Shown: positions 23,961 through 37,340, counted from the stretch's first letter. The stretch: DNA of 64,000 nucleotides from Dastarcus helophoroides (GCA_028583605.1 CM053327.1:32792126-32856125), one strand, 5' to 3'. Translations and numbers: made by a program. The notes: generated from the letters alone by a model not told the origin.

Positions 23961-24699
23961 TTCTGAACGGTAATTTTAAAACCGACAGTTAACTTCGTCA
24001 TTGTAAGATTTTTAATTTTATAGAGAATATTGTAATTACTAAATTAAAAATTTAAAAATCAATACGTATACTATGTCTCAAAAATCATACGCATTTTTCA
24101 CAATAGCAATTTTTGGTTAAATCTTTGGACATTTTAAGACCAATCTCAAAAATATATCCAGTGGTGCCAGCAGCATGGTACAAACGCTTAAAAAGGATAT
24201 CAATTTAAGAAAATTCAAGATAACATCAAAATTTCGAGAACAAGGTCAAAATTTCGAGAACAAGGTCAAAATTTCGAGATTAAAGTCAAACTCTCGAGAA
24301 AAAAGTCAAAATTTCGAGAAAAAAGTTGAAATTTTGAGAAAAAGTGGACATTTCTAAAAAAACACCTTTTTTAATCAATGTCCTTTCTATGCCTTCGTAG
24401 CATGGAGGGCTTGACGCGGGGGCGGGACCCTGATAAATAACATCGGCTTTGTATAATTTAATACAATCCGTAAATTAGATGAGAAAATAATTATTGCTGA
24501 TGACTTTTAAACTTTATTCATAAAAAGTCTATTGTACAGTATAAACAACCAATTAAATTGTCTAATGATGCCATGATAAAATAAAATAAATGGCTCGTAA
24601 CACAGGAAATGACACAACAAATTGAAAACCCATCGATCTAATAATAATCTTCGTTTCCTGAAGAAGCCGGTCTAATTGAAACTGTTAAAAATCACCATC
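23961..24699. other. Unique DNA with an AT-rich minisatellite patch (24170-24360)
   Basis: The patch consists of direct AAAATTTCGAGAACAAGGTC-type units (A-rich orientation on plus). A GC-rich island follows near 24405-24430 (TTGACGCGGGGGCGGGACCC). No gene recognised. Confidence 0.5.
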
Positions 24700-25033
24700 A
24701 CACTCTCCCAGTCACTCTGAACTTATGAATTAGTATGAGGGTGGGAGGTAGAAGACGGAAAGACGGTGTCACGGGCTAGAAGCAAGAACCCAAAGAGCAC
24801 CGGTGAATGTGAATTGTCTGGTACATCGGCTAGAGCACGAGTTTCGAGTATACTTCGTCTGTTGCTGTTGTGTAGCGGTCCCTCTTGGTTTACAGTTTCC
24901 ACTTATTTTTTATTGGCGTTTGTTTTGCTTTTTGTCGATGTGGAGTGATTCGTAGCCGCCTTTGGTGATTTTATTAACAGTTTTTTATTCGTTTTTTTAG
25001 TTAATTTGGATACTTTTATTGTCTTTGTTTTGG
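24700..25033 (+). other. Possible non-coding first exon with splice donor
   Basis: A relatively GC-balanced, non-repetitive segment that ends in TTTTGGGTAAGTAAATA, a near-consensus donor (GT at 25034). Arg/Ser-rich and then hydrophobic open frames run through it, but none has a convincing ATG, so a 5-prime UTR exon is the more natural reading. If real, its gene would extend to the right with a very large first intron. Boundaries on the left are unknown. Confidence 0.25.
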
Positions 25034-26818
25034 GTAAGTAAATATTTGTTGTTGTTTCTTTGTAATCTGTCTCCTAGTCTCCTGACCTAGGGCACGCGAG
25101 TGCTAGGAAATTATATCGATCCATGAATTATTTTATTATTTTTACATGTGTTTGGTCTTGAATCTTAATTATTAGTATGTAGTTGATTGTATTGTGCTTC
25201 TTTATCTGTGATTTACGGTTGTAGTTATGACACATTGTAAACTTGCACTTTTAAGTCACATCACATCACTATAGCTAGGCTCATCAGGTGTAATAAAAGT
25301 TGTTATTAATTTCTTCGTATCATGATATTATTATAAGCGATCTGTCAATGACCCACTTTCTCAGCTACAACAAAAGATAAGCGATTTTAGTAATTTTTAA
25401 CATCTAACAATTAATATTGAAGTATTAAAGATTAATCGATAATCATAGGCGTAGCTAGAATAGCGTAGGGAGGGGCGCTTGCCCTCTCCCCTAGTTCATT
25501 CAGTATACTGAAAATTGGGCACTTTTTGCCAAAATTTTCTTTTCTTCTTCGAAACTTATCCTTACCTTGAAACAATTTTTCGAAATTTCAATATTTTCCA
25601 AGTCTCGTATTTTTTCAAAAAAATTGTCTTTTTCGTTTGAAATTTCGGATTTGTTCATAAAATTCGATTTTTTTTTTATCAAACATGACTCAAAATATCG
25701 AATTTTTATTTCAAAATTCGTCGTCTTTTTTTATGAAATTTCGACATTTTTCAAAATTCGACTTTTTCTGAAAATTTCGATACGAGCAATTCTAAAAGTT
25801 TCTTAAAATTTGCTTTTTCCTCGACATTTGGTCGATCTTCTAAGACATTTGGTCGATCTTCTGAAAAAAGTATATTTTTTGGAAATTTGAAATTTTTGTA
25901 ACACTAGAGGAATTACAAGAAATTGTTTGTAAATTTCCACTGCTCTCTAATCCAAATTTCTTTAAACTAAACGAAAAAAATTGAACCACTTGTTTCTTCC
26001 AATAGTTTCTACATTACCAGGAGCATTACTAATTAGCAGCAGCAACGGGAAAATGCTAATTAATAAATTAACTCGTTCAAAAGCAATAGCTTTTGAACGA
26101 GTTGACTTCCTTATAAAGTTTCTTAATTTTTTCACTCGGTGGCATTTCCATAGAATGGAGCCGTTTGTTTTGGCATTTACTGAAATAAATTAATTGCATT
26201 CGGTGACGCTTTATGCTGCACCCGACGCCTTCTCACAAGGTCATTGTACCTCTCAAGCCGGAGACATGCATTTCATCTGCAAACCGTCTGCGATGGTTAT
26301 TTCTGGTATTGCCCTCTACAACTATGTCATATGTGTTTTGTTGCTTTTTCATCGGTTTTACTGAGCCAAAGATGAAACGGCGGTAGAAGCAATTAAAATC
26401 TACACTCATCAGCCATCACATCGCGTTTTCATGGGCCCGACGTGCCGTTGCTCATTTGCTTTTATAAGAAAGCATTTGAAATGCTAAATCATTTTTTTTT
26501 CTCTTGAAGAAGTATGAAGGAAGTTAATGCATAATGCAAACGTAGATTTAATTATTGGTTTTATTACTTAAGGTCTCGTGGAATAATGCGGAGTAATAAC
26601 CAAGCTGATGCTATTTCTAACATTTCATTGTAAATTCATTTTCACCTTTTAGAAATCATCAATAATGTGGAAATGGAGAATCATGAATAATTAGAGTTAT
26701 CGGATAACAATTCAAATTTTTGTAATGAGTAAGGAAATCGACAATTGTTTTGAGCATTTAACTGATTATTTCTTTGGCGCTTTTGTTGATACCAAATAAA
26801 TGGTAATTGATGTTAAAT
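25034..26818. other. Unique non-coding DNA, possible intron with regulatory-like segment
   Basis: Contains an AT-rich minisatellite patch (25500-25900), several TAATTA words near 26025-26065, a perfect hairpin (26069-26104) and a GC-balanced low-repeat stretch at about 26190-26480. No exon recognised. An enhancer or conserved non-coding element is possible but only by appearance. Confidence 0.35.
26069..26104. repeat. Perfect 16-bp-arm hairpin
   Basis: AACTCGTTCAAAAGC and its exact complement GCTTTTGAACGAGTT flank a short AATA centre. It stands in otherwise unique sequence. Confidence 0.85.
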
Positions 26819-26831
26819 AACTTTTTCGTTA

Positions 26832-27324
26832 CAGGATATACTTCTTCCGGGATTGGACCGTGTCAAAGAACTACTAAAAGTGTTCGTTGAAGAGTTTCGC
26901 CTCTGGTATAGTGGACATACTGAGTTACCGTGCTCTTCTGTCTAAACTTTCTTACCCTTTGTACCAAACTTTTAATTCAGGAGAGTTTCGCCTCTGATAT
27001 GGTGGGCATATTGAGTTACCGTGCTCTTCTGTCTAAACTTTCTTACCCTTTGTACCAAACTTTCAATTTAGAAGAGTTTCGCCTCTGATATGGTGGACAT
27101 ACTGAGTTACTGTGCTCTGATGTCTTGAAATTGTCCTTTTTTCATTTTTAATTTTTATATATTTCCTTGGATTTTATTTTTCATTTGATGTTTCTTTGTT
27201 CCTGAAGAAGCCCCCTACGACGGTGAGCGAAACGTCGAACACTTTTAGTAGTTCTTTGACACGGTCCAATCCCGGAAGAAGTATATCCTGTACTGACTCT
27301 GGCCGCGGAAGCCTTCGTTATCAC
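26832..27324. mobile_element. Short element with 59-bp inverted repeats and 13-bp target duplication
   Basis: CAGGATATACTTCTTCCGGG opens the element; its complement closes the inverted repeat at 27290. A 34-nt tail with GGCCGCGGAAGCC follows. Exact 13-bp direct repeats AACTTTTTCGTTA flank the whole (26819-26831 and 27325-27337). Inside are three tandem units of about 91 bp starting GAGTTTCGCCTCTG (26893, 26984, 27074). A CCTGAAGAAG...GCGAAACGTCGAAC motif lies at 27201-27240. The long duplication and asymmetrical tail suggest target-primed insertion rather than cut-and-paste transposition. No protein is encoded. Confidence 0.75.
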
Positions 27325-27637
27325 AACTTTTTCGTTATCCACTTTCGAAAAAAGTTGTAAATAAATAACTGGAAACTCTTGACAAATATTTGAAAAAAAT
27401 ATAATCCTGATATACAGCTACTGATTGATGTTAAACAAAATCTTTCAAACATCGATTCATGATATCTGTAATGAATTACGTTGGATTCTACGTTTACTAT
27501 AAACTGTTACACATTAAACTCTTTGAGAGATTATGGTTTAATGTAACGTCTTAAATAGCAGTCTTACTCCTGAATTCGTTGTCAAATCTTGAATCTTTAA
27601 TCAAAAGTATTCGATTTTTTAAAAAGTTTGATCCACT
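27325..27637. other. Unique AT-rich stretch, no gene seen
   Basis: Contains only the right copy of the 13-bp duplication and unremarkable sequence. Confidence 0.4.
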
Positions 27638-28762
27638 CGCAAAGGGTAACCCAATTATGCTTTCAAAGCACTGCGAGTAGGATGCGAAAACAAGGATAGA
27701 TGGCGATGAACCTTCTTCTTGAACAAGGATAGGTTATAATTTTTGGGGAAAATTCCTTTCGGTAACAAGTTCCATAACTTGGAAGTTCTGTAGAAAAAGA
27801 GTCTCCGTAGACAGAAGTCCTCACTATGTCAAGCTGGACCGCGCAGGAATTTGCTGCCTCCGACTGTCTAGTACGCCTCAAGAATCTTGCCCTTGGAGGG
27901 ATCAATCCTATTAGTTCCTGCGAGCATCTTCCATGATAGTACTTGTAGAAAAGAGACAAGTCACCAACCATACGCCTGTGCTCTAGTGTTTCGAGAGAAT
28001 CGGTCAGACTCTCGTCATCAATTAGGCGAATCGCTCTTCTTTGAATCGAATCCAAGAGAGCTAATTTTGGGGCTGAACTCCAAACATGAGAACGGTATTG
28101 GCTAGTGTTGGCCTAACTTGAGTTTTGTATAGTGTCAATAGCTGATGAGATGTGAAGTACTTTTTAGCTCTAAAAAGAAAGCCTAGGTTCTGAGAGGCGG
28201 ATTTGGCAATGGCGCGCACATGATCGTCCCAAGAGAAGTTAGTGCTCGCATTCACTCCTAGGATAGATAGATTAGATCCCATCGGATTTTACCGTCCATT
28301 AGTATGTTTGTTGCATTATCCCGTGATGTGTTCTTAGAGAAAACCGCTGCCTGAGTTTTTGAGGCATTGAAGTCGACCACATTGTTCTTACCCCATTCCA
28401 AAATAATCTCGAGATCCCGATTAATTGTCTGTATCTGCTGTTCCCTTAGTCGATCTGAAGCAGCGATAGATAATGGTTTGTCGGGAAAAAAAGATGACAC
28501 AAGGTTACTATCATCTGCGTAGCTGTTATAGGATTGGAAGTTGAAGCTAAGATATCGTTTATGTGTAACAGAAATAGAGTAGGAGATATAAAATACCCCT
28601 GAGGCACCCTTGCGTTAGTCGCAATTGTCTCGGATGAGATGCCATCGACGACGACCTGAAGAGATCTGTCAGCGAGAAAATTGGATATCAAATGACAGAG
28701 TCCAGGAGGAAGACCATAAGATGTTAATTTGTCGAGAAGAGATCGGTGCCAGAGATTCTTTA
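27638..28762 (-). mobile_element. LINE copy 2, 5-prime truncated, minus strand
   Basis: About 1.1 kb closely related to the 3-prime third of the LINE at 6610-9885. It encodes LISNFLADRSLQVVVDGISS, a VPQG...LFLLHINDIL motif, LGVNASTNFSWDDH, a QVRPTL segment and the C-terminal RRTRQSEAANSCAVQLD region, spread over several frames by indels. The YADD box is frameshifted. Truncation falls inside the palm domain, as usual for incomplete target-primed reverse transcription. Confidence 0.9.
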
Positions 28763-28870
28763 TAAAATTAGCTCACTTGGATTATGTGGTTGCTGAAGGC
28801 AATACAGGAAATGTTTTGCTTTTTTCGTTCAATCATTGTGAATTGGGGTAATTTTTTCATTTTTCATTGA
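28763..28870. other. Spacer between LINE copy 2 and MITE A
   Basis: Unremarkable AT-rich sequence. Confidence 0.4.
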
Positions 28871-29122
28871 TTGTAGAGTGGAAATACCAAAGAGGGTAAG
28901 TGCCAAAAATTGTGTCTTTCAGTTTTTACTTTAAATGGGCACTAAATGTCATCGCCAATATCCGAAGAAAGGCGTCAACGACTAATCCTTCTTGTTTGGC
29001 TACAAACTTAAATCAATTAATTAATTAACTTAATAAGTAATACATGATAAGAGAACATTTTTCTTGAATAACCCCAACCTTATTATTTGGTACTTAACCC
29101 CTTTAGTATTTCAACTCTACAA
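28871..29122. mobile_element. MITE A with about 37-bp terminal inverted repeats
   Basis: Begins TTGTAGAGTGGAAATACCAA and ends with its imperfect complement TTTCAACTCTACAA. The termini extend through GGGTAAGTGCCAAA and TTTGGTACTTAACCC. A second copy is at 37857-38073. No coding capacity; the superfamily is not clear because the target duplication is ambiguous. Confidence 0.75.
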
Positions 29123-29739
29123 TTCTATTTTGCTAATCTTCCGAGCAATTTTGTTTTTAAATGCCCCGTCCTTTTATAAGTATGGCCCTTAGAAATTCGA
29201 ATCAACTTTGAGGCGTTGATTTAATCCACGTTTGAGGTAATTAAACCGTTTTATGTCTATGCACTGCGAACACTCCTATGGGAGTACTAAAATTAAATTA
29301 CCATGAAAAGTTTATTTTACTGCAGCACCTATAATAAATCATTAAGTGGAACTTATACACCCTTATAATAAAACTGAAGTTGTTACCCGATTGGCGTTCT
29401 TTCCTATTAACTTTTAATACGGGGTAGGAGTAGGTACGTTGCCATAAAACATTTAAATAGGTTCTGTTAGCCTGTTTACTGTTGGGTATTGGGTAATCTT
29501 TCATTACTAATAAATTGTGTAAGGATCCCTCGAAACTAGAGTAATTAGAACTAATTTGTTTTGAAATGCGCATTTTAGCGGAGAGATTTGAATCTGAACA
29601 ATGATTTATACTGTTATGAGTTATGACATTTCAATGTTACACCTCTTGTTTCTGCTTGAAGAATCAAATATAAATAGGCTTTGATTTCGTAAAATAAATT
29701 TCACTAAAACTGCTTTTGACTTTATTTCAAATATTAGTG
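29123..29739. other. Unique AT-rich stretch, no gene seen
   Basis: A 91-codon minus-strand frame (29298-29573) has no recognisable motif and is probably chance. Confidence 0.4.
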
Positions 29740-32700
29740 TTGGTTATGATGAAATGTAGATGACTTTCCGTCATAAGATTATGATGACGATACGCTGCTT
29801 AATTTCAAATGAAGCTGATTAAGTTTCTGGAGCCTCTAACATAACCAATCAATAATGTACTGTTTAGAAAAATGTATAATATGAAGACAAAATTGTGGTG
29901 GAAAAGGAAAATATTACTGATGAACTTTTGTTTTTCATTGCAATTTTGACCATCAGATGGTTATTAAGATGGATCGATTGTGTCCGAATACGTAAGACCA
30001 CGATGGCAATATGGTGTTTAGTTGCAAATGACACATCTGATTATTTTCTTGGGTTTCTGGTACAACCATTCGATGCGACACAGCCTAGAAAAATGTACCA
30101 CATGAAGACAAAATAAGAGTAGAAAAAGAATATATTGCTGATGAACTTTCCTTTTTCATTGAAATTTTAAGCAGCAAATGATTATTAATATGGATTGATT
30201 ATGTCCGAATATGTAAGACCATGCTGGCGATATGCTTTTCAGTTTCAGATGAAACTTCTGATTATTTTCTTGGATTTCTGGTATAACCATACAATAAGAT
30301 ACAGTTTAAAAAAGTGTACCACATGAAGACAAAATTAGAGTGGAAAAAGAAGTTATTACTGATGAACTTTCGTTTTTCATTGAAATTTTTCCCACCAAAT
30401 GTTTATTAGGATGGATTTATTGTATCGGAATACGTAATAAGGTAAATAAATGTACCACATGAAGGCAAAGTTATAATGGAAAAAGAAAATATTACTGATG
30501 AACTCTCGTTTTTCATTAAAATTTTGATCACCAAATATTTATTAAGATCGTTTGATTGTACCCAAATACATATCAAGAAAAGTGTACCACGTGAAGACGA
30601 AGTTATAATGAAAAAAGAATATATTACTGATGAACTTTCGTTTTTCATTGAAATTTTGACCACCAAATGACTATTAAGCTGAATCGACTGTGTCCGAATA
30701 CGTAAGATGATGGCGATTTGCTCATTAATTTCAAATGAAGCTTCTGATAGGTTTCTGGGGTCTTTAGCACAACTTTTCGATAAGGTGCAGTTTAGAGAAA
30801 TGTATAACATGAAGACAAAATTATATCGAAAGAAGAAAATATTACTGGGGAACCTTCATTGAAATTTTCACCACCAAATGGTTATTAAACGCGTCAATTC
30901 TGTTCAAATATGTAAGATTATGCTATTTAGTTTCAAATCAAGCTTCTGATTAATTTTTAGGATATCTACCATAAGGTACAGCTTAACAAAATGTATCATA
31001 TGAAAACAAAATTGTAAAAGAAAAAGAAAATAATGCTGATGAACTCTGGTTTTTCATTGAAATTTTGTCCACCAAATATTTATTAACATCAATTGATTGT
31101 ACCCAAATGCATAACAAGAAAAATGTACCACATGAAGACGAAGTTATAGTGGAAAAAGAAAATATTTCTGATGAACTCTTGTTTTTCATTGAAATTTTGA
31201 CCACCAATTGATTATTAAGTGTTATCGACTGTGTCCGAATACCTAAGATGATGGCGATATGCGCATTAATTTCAGATGAAGCTTCTCATTGATTTCTGGG
31301 GTCTTTAGCATAACTTTTTGATAAGTTGATAATATGAAGACAAAATTGTATTGAAAGAAAAAAATATTACTGGTGAACTTTCCTTTTTCATTGAAATTTT
31401 GACCACCGAATGGTTATTAAACGCGTCAATTGTGTTCAATTATGTAAGATTATGCTGTTTAGTTTCAAATCAAGCTTCTGATTAATTTTTAGGATATCTA
31501 GCATAAGGTACAGTTTAGCAAAATGTATCATATAAAGACAAAATTGTAAAAGAAAAAGAAAATAATACTGATGAACTTTTCTTTTTCATTGAAATTTTGA
31601 TCACCAAATGATTACTAAGCTAGGGTCTGATCTCTAGCAAAATTATTCCATAAGATATAGATTAGAAAAGTAGTTCTCTTGAAGATAAAATTATGCTGAA
31701 AAAAGAAAATATTACTGATGGAATTTCTTTTTTTATTAAAATTTTCACCGCTACCAGATGGAGTGATTGTACCAGAACACATAGTAAGGAAAGTGTACCA
31801 CGTGAAGACAAAGTTATGGTGGGAAAAGAAAATATTACTGATGAACTTTCAATTTTTCTTGAAATTTTAACAACCAAATGATTATTAAGCTAGAATCTTT
31901 AGCCTAACCATTCGAGAAGGTACAGCTTAGAAAAGTGTACCCCATGAAGACAAAATTATGGTGAAAAAAGGAAATATTACTGATGAAATTTCTTTTTTCG
32001 TTGAAATTTTCACCGCTACCAGATGGAGTGATTGTACCAGAACACATAGTAAGAAAAGTTTACCACGTGAAGACAAAATTATGGTGGGAAAAGAAAATAT
32101 TACTGATGAACTTTTAATTTTTCTTGAAATTTTAACAACCATTTTAACAACAAATAATTATTAATCTAGAATCTCTAGCATAACCATTCGATAAGGTACA
32201 GCTTAGAAAAGTGTACCCCATGAAGACAAAATTATGGTGAAAAAAGAAAATATTACTAATGAAATTTATTTTTTCGCTGAAATTTTTACCGCTACTAGAT
32301 GGAGTCATTGTACCAGAACACATAGTAAGAGAAGTGTACCACGTAAAGACAAAATTATGGTGGGAAAAGAAAATATTACTGATGAACTTTTAATTTTTCT
32401 TGAAATTTTAACAACCAAATGATTATTAAGTTAGAATCTCTAGCATAACCATTCGATAAGGTACAGTTTAGAAAAGTGAACTTTTTTTAACTTTTTTTTG
32501 AAATTTTGACCACCAAATGATTATTAAGCCAGAATCGCTAGCATAACCATTCGATAAGGTACAGCTTAAAAAATGTCCCACGTGAAAAAATTATAGTGGA
32601 AGAAGAAGATATTACTGATAAAGTTTCCTTTCTCATAAACATTTTATGCATCAAATGATTATTAATATGAATCAATGTGTCCGAATACGTAAGGCCATGA

Positions 32701-34454
32701 TGGCGATATACTGTTGAGTTTCAAATGAAACTTCTGATTATTTTCTTGGGTTTGTGGTATAACCATTCGATATGACACAGCTTAGAAAAATGTACCACAT
32801 GAAGACACAATTAGAGTGGAAAAAGAAAATATTACTCTCGTTTTTCGTTGAAATGTTGACCACCAAATATGTATTAAGATGAATTGATTGCATCCGAATA
32901 CGTAATAAGAAAAATGAAGACAAAGATATAATGGAAAAAGAAATATTACTAATGAACTCTCGTTTTCCGTTGAAATTTTTACCACCAAATATTTATTAAC
33001 ATCGATTGATTGTACTCAGATGCATAACAAGAAAAATGTAACACCTGAAGACGAAGTTAAAGTGGAAAAAGAAAGTATTACTGATGAACTCCCGTTTTTC
33101 ATTGAAATTTTGACCACCAAATGACTATTAATATGGATCGACTGTGTTCAAATACGGAAGATGATGGCGATATGCTCATTAATTTCAAATGAACCTTCTG
33201 ATTGGTTTCTGGGGTCTTTAGCATAACTTCTCGATAAGGTGCAGTTTAGAGAAATGTATCATATGAAGACAAAATTGTCTTGAAAGCAGAAAATATTACT
33301 GATGAACTTTCCTTTTTCATTAAAATTTTGACCACCAAATGGTTATTAAAAGCGTCAATTGTGTTCAAATATCTAAGATTATGCTGCTTAGTTTCAAATC
33401 AAGCTTCTGATTAATTTTTAGGATATCTAGCATAGGTACAGCTTAGCAAAATGTATCATATAAAGACAAAATTGTAAAAGAAAAAGAAAATAATACTGAT
33501 GAACTTTCCTTTTTCATTGAAATTTTGACGACCACACGATTATTAAGCTAGGGTCTGGTCTCTAGCATAATTATTCGATAAGATATAGATTAGAAAAATA
33601 GACCTGCTGAAGATAAAATTATGGTGAAAAAAGAAAATATTACTGATAAAATTTCTTTTTTCGTTGAAGTTTTCACCTCTATCAGATGGAGTCATTGTAC
33701 CAGAACACATAGTAAGAAAAGTGTACCACGCGAAGACAAAATTATGGTGGGAAAAGAAAATATTACTGATGAACATTCAATTTTTCTTGAAATTTTAACA
33801 ACCAAATGATTATTAAGCTAGGATCTCTAGCCTAACCATTCGAAAAGATACAGCTTAGAAAAGTGTACCCTATGAAGACAAAATTATGGTGGGAAAAGAA
33901 AATATTACTGATGAACTTTCAATTTTTCTTGAAATTTTAACAACCAAATGATTATTAAGCTAGGATCTCTAGCCTAACCATTCGAAAAAGGTACAGCTTA
34001 GAAAAGTGTACTCCATGAAGACAAAATTATGGTGAAACAAGAAAATATTACTTATGAAATTTCTTTTTTCGTTGAAATTTTCACCGCTATCAGATGGAGT
34101 GATTGTACCAGAACACATAGTAAGAAAAGTTTACCACGTGAAGACAAAATTATGGTGGGAAAAGGAAATATTACTGATGAACTTTTAATTTTTCTTGAAA
34201 TTTTAACAACCAAATGATTATTAAGCTAAAATCTCTAGCATAACCATTCGATAAGGTACAGCTTAGAAAAGTGTACCCCATGAAGACAAAATTATGGTGG
34301 AAAAAGAAAATATTACTGATGAACTTTAACTTTTTTTTGAAATTTTGACCACCAAATGATTATTAAGCCAGGATCGCTAGCATAACCATTCGATAAAGGT
34401 ACAGCTTAAAAAATGTCCCACGTGAAAAAATTATAGTGGAAGAAAAAGATATTA

Positions 34455-34604
34455 TTCTTCATGGTAGACCCTTATTGACCGGAAATATTATGTTTTTTTC
34501 AATTTATTTAACATTTCTTCGGCCCAATTTGTCAACAAACCATAAAAATTTAAATATTTCCAAACTGGGCCGAAGAAATGTTAAATAAATTGAAAAAAAC
34601 AAAA
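34455..34604. mobile_element. Palindromic element P inside the satellite
   Basis: Contains two perfect 35-bp inverted arms, 34491-34525 and 34567-34601 (TGTTTTTTTCAATTTATTTA to TTCTTCGGCCC and the exact complement), around a 41-bp loop, with an outer left part GGTAGACCCTTATTGACC. Flanking satellite words GATATTA are repeated on both sides, as expected for a target duplication. A diverged relative is at 14270-14470. Confidence 0.75.
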
Positions 34605-34801
34605 AGAAGATATTACTGATAAACTTTCCTTTCTCATAGATATTTTATGCATCAAATGATTATTAATATGAATCAATGTGTCCGAATACGTAAGGCCATG
34701 ATGGCGATATACTGTTGAGTTTCAAATGAAACTTCTAATTATTTTCTTGGGTTTGTGGTATAACCATTCGATACGACACAGCTTAGAAAATGTACCCTAT
34801 G

Positions 34802-35486
34802 GTCACCCTTTGGTCATTTGTCAAAACTAGATGAAAGTAAAGTCACGCCGAGGACGTTTGTATCTATGGATGTTGCGATGCAACCCGTGATACAAGCTTT
34901 GCCTCACCTACGTAAACTTTGCAATTGCAGTCTAATTTTCATTAGATTCTAATGAAATTAGATTTCAATTGCATCGTAATAAACTTGTATATATTCGTAT
35001 ATACAAGGCTTATTATCTCAGCAGAGAGTAATGCTTCAATTAGCATGTAGCGAAAATGTTTGCTTAATAAACAGTTAAAAGTCAGTTACAAGTCACCCGA
35101 TGGAGGTTTGCTCTCTTAGGTACTTATACGACTGACTAACGGCTTTAAATTGGAAGTGTATACAACCACCGTACCATGCTGACGAGGCCAAGGAAGGCCG
35201 AAACTAGTCTATGGTTGCGGTTGTACATATTTTCAATTTTAAGCACGTTTAACTGTTTAATTACAGAACATTTAATTGGTCATTTGTCAAAACTAGATGA
35301 AAGTAAAGTCACGCCGAGGACGTTTGTATCTGTGGATGTTGCGATGCAACCCCTGATACAAGCTTTGCCTCACCTACGTGAACTTTGCAATTGCAGTCTA
35401 ATTTTCATTAGATTCTAATGAAATTAGATTTCAATTGCATCGTAATAAACTTGTATATATTCGTATATACAAGGCTTATTATCTCA
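34802..35486 (+). mobile_element. Hammerhead-bearing short retroelement (retrozyme/Penelope-like), A-B-A structure
   Basis: A 212-bp direct repeat (34810-35021 and 35276-35487, a handful of mismatches, offset 466 bp) flanks a 254-bp unique part that carries a hammerhead ribozyme. The element is thus about 1.5 copies of a 466-bp monomer, as expected for insertion of cDNA made from multimeric or circular RNA. It sits in satellite S between 9-10-bp direct repeats GTACCCTAT(G) (34792-34801 and 35487-35496). The homologous satellite copies without the insert read straight through. No ORF of note. Known relatives by architecture are Penelope-like pseudo-LTRs and animal retrozymes; which one cannot be told without searches. 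Confidence 0.8.
35158..35228 (+). ncRNA. Type I hammerhead ribozyme
   Basis: All core elements are present in order. The CTGACGA box is at 35179-35185. Stem II is GGCC (35186-35189) / GGCC (35196-35199) with an AAGGAA loop, and the GAAA box is at 35200-35203. Stem III is reduced to the self-complementary ACTAGT (35203-35208), and the cleavage-site C is 35209. Stem I pairs 35173-35178 with 35210-35215 next to the core. After a 5/3-nt internal loop it continues with seven pairs, 35161-35167 with 35219-35225. An internal loop in stem I facing loop II is what natural fast-cleaving hammerheads use for tertiary contact. The palindromic, loop-less stem III suggests cleavage as a dimer, a trait reported for Penelope-type hammerheads. 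Predicted cut is after 35209 on the plus-strand transcript. Confidence 0.85.
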
Positions 35487-36036
35487 GTACCCTATGAAGA
35501 CAAAATTAGAGTGGAAAAGGAAATATTACTCTCGTTTTTCATTGAAATGTTGACCATCAAATATGTATTAAGATGAATTGATTGCATCCGAATACGTAAT
35601 AAGAAAAATGAAGACAAAGATATAATGGAAAAAGAAAATGTTACTAATGAACTCTCGTTTTCCATTGAAATTTTTACCACCAAATATTTATTAACATCGA
35701 TTGATTGTACTCAGATGCATAACAAGAAAAATGTACCACCTGAAGACGAAGTTATAGTGGAAAAAGAAAGTATTACGGATTAACTCTCGTTTTTCATTGA
35801 AATGTTGACCACCAAATGACTATTAAGATGGATCGACTGTGTCCGAATACGTAAGATGATGGCGATATGCTCATTAATTTCAAATGAACCTTCTGATTGG
35901 TTTTTGGGGTCTTTAGCATAACTTTTCGATAAGGTGCAGTTTAGAGAAATGTATCATATGAAGACAAAATTGTATTGAAAGCAGAAAATATTACTGATGA
36001 ACTTTTCTTTTTCATTGAAATTTTGACCACCAAATG

Positions 36037-36432
36037 TGTTGCGATGTCTTTGTATATACCAGTCGGTCGCCCTACTCCAGTTTTCTTGCTTGGCCCTGTC
36101 ACAAGAGATCATAAATTTTATTTAAGTGCAGTAGCCAACAAGTACAATGAGAGAAAGCAAGCAACCCCAGAAGAGTGAACAATAAACCGTGTTAATAAAC
36201 CAACCTTTTTTTTTTATTTTGTCTACCGCGAGTGTAGTGGTCCTTTACAAAAACAAAAACAACGTTTAATAAACCATACAATCCCCGAATAGGAAGCCCA
36301 GATTTCTGGCCCAACATTCGGGACATTCGTTATACAAGTCGGCCTTACAACCCAACTTAAAATACAAAAAAACAATCAACCCACATCCTCAACATTTTGG
36401 TCCTACAAAACGGATCGAACCCATCCACAACA
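36037..36432. mobile_element. Solo LTR in the satellite, probably BEL/Pao-type
   Basis: 396 bp with TGTTGCGATG...CCACAACA borders and an exact 5-bp duplication AAATG (36032-36036 and 36433-36437). It contains TATATACC near its start and several AATAAA words. A TTTTGGTCCTACAAAACGGA word near the 3-prime end is of a kind common in insect BEL elements. A 40-codon frame here (PVGRPTPVFLLG...) has no identifiable family. No internal region remains. Confidence 0.75.
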
Positions 36433-37340
36433 AAATGATTATAAGATCAATCGATTGTGTCCAAATACGTAAGTTTATGATAGCGATTTGCTATTCAGTT
36501 TGAAATGAATCTTCTATTTGGTTTCAAGGATCTCTAGCAAATCCTTCGATAAGGTGTAGAAAAACGTTCCATATGAAGGCAAAATTGTAGTGGAAAAGGA
36601 AAATATTACTGATGCACTCTTCTTTTTCATTGAAATTTTGACGACCAAATGATTATTGAAATGGATTAATTGCCCTGAATATGTAAGATTACGAAGGCGA
36701 TATACTCCTCAGTTTGAAATTAAAGCTTCTGGTTAGTTTCAATGGTCTCTTGCACAATCATTCGATAAGGAACAGCTTAGAAAAATGTATTACAATGAGA
36801 TAAAATTACTGAGGAAAAAGAAAATATTATTGATGATTTCTCGCTTTTCATTGAAATTTTGACCACCAAATGATTATTGAGATGGATCGATTGTGTCCAA
36901 ATATGTAAGATTATGATGGCGATTTGCTATTTAGTTTTAAATGCAGCTTTCGGTTAGTTTCAAGAGCCTTTAGTATAACCATTCAATAAGATACAGATTA
37001 GAAAAATGTTCTATATGAAAGCAAATTGTAGTGAAAAAAGAAAATAGTACTGATGAACTTTCCTGTTTCATTGAAATTTTGACCACTAAAAGCATCGGTG
37101 AGTATTAGGAATGATCGATTTTGATTAAATTGATTGAATGCAAAAGATTACGATGAAGAGTTCCTATTTAGTTTCAGACGAAGCGTCTGGTCAGTTCTTA
37201 GAATCAGTAGCATATTTAATCGAATAGCTACAAGCATCCAAAAATTAAGATAAAATTATGGTGGAAAAATAAAATATTACTGATGAATTTTAGTATCTCA
37301 CTGACATTTTAATCTCCAAGAACCCATGTGAGTATTTAAA

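Larger units (their letters stand above)
29740..37340. repeat. Satellite array S, main copy (about 7.6 kb, interrupted)
   Basis: Same family as 2100-3597. Long (about 225 bp) and short (about 135 bp) monomers alternate. A sub-family at 31690-34330 contains a GCTACCAGATGGAGTGATTG segment and repeats at about 265-276 bp (units at 31693, 31958, 32234, 33621, 34029), giving repeated 62-codon frames that are by-products of the repeat. Inserted into the array are palindromic element P (34455), the hammerhead element (34802) and a solo LTR (36037). The array ends in the same flanking sequence as the left copy. Confidence 0.9.
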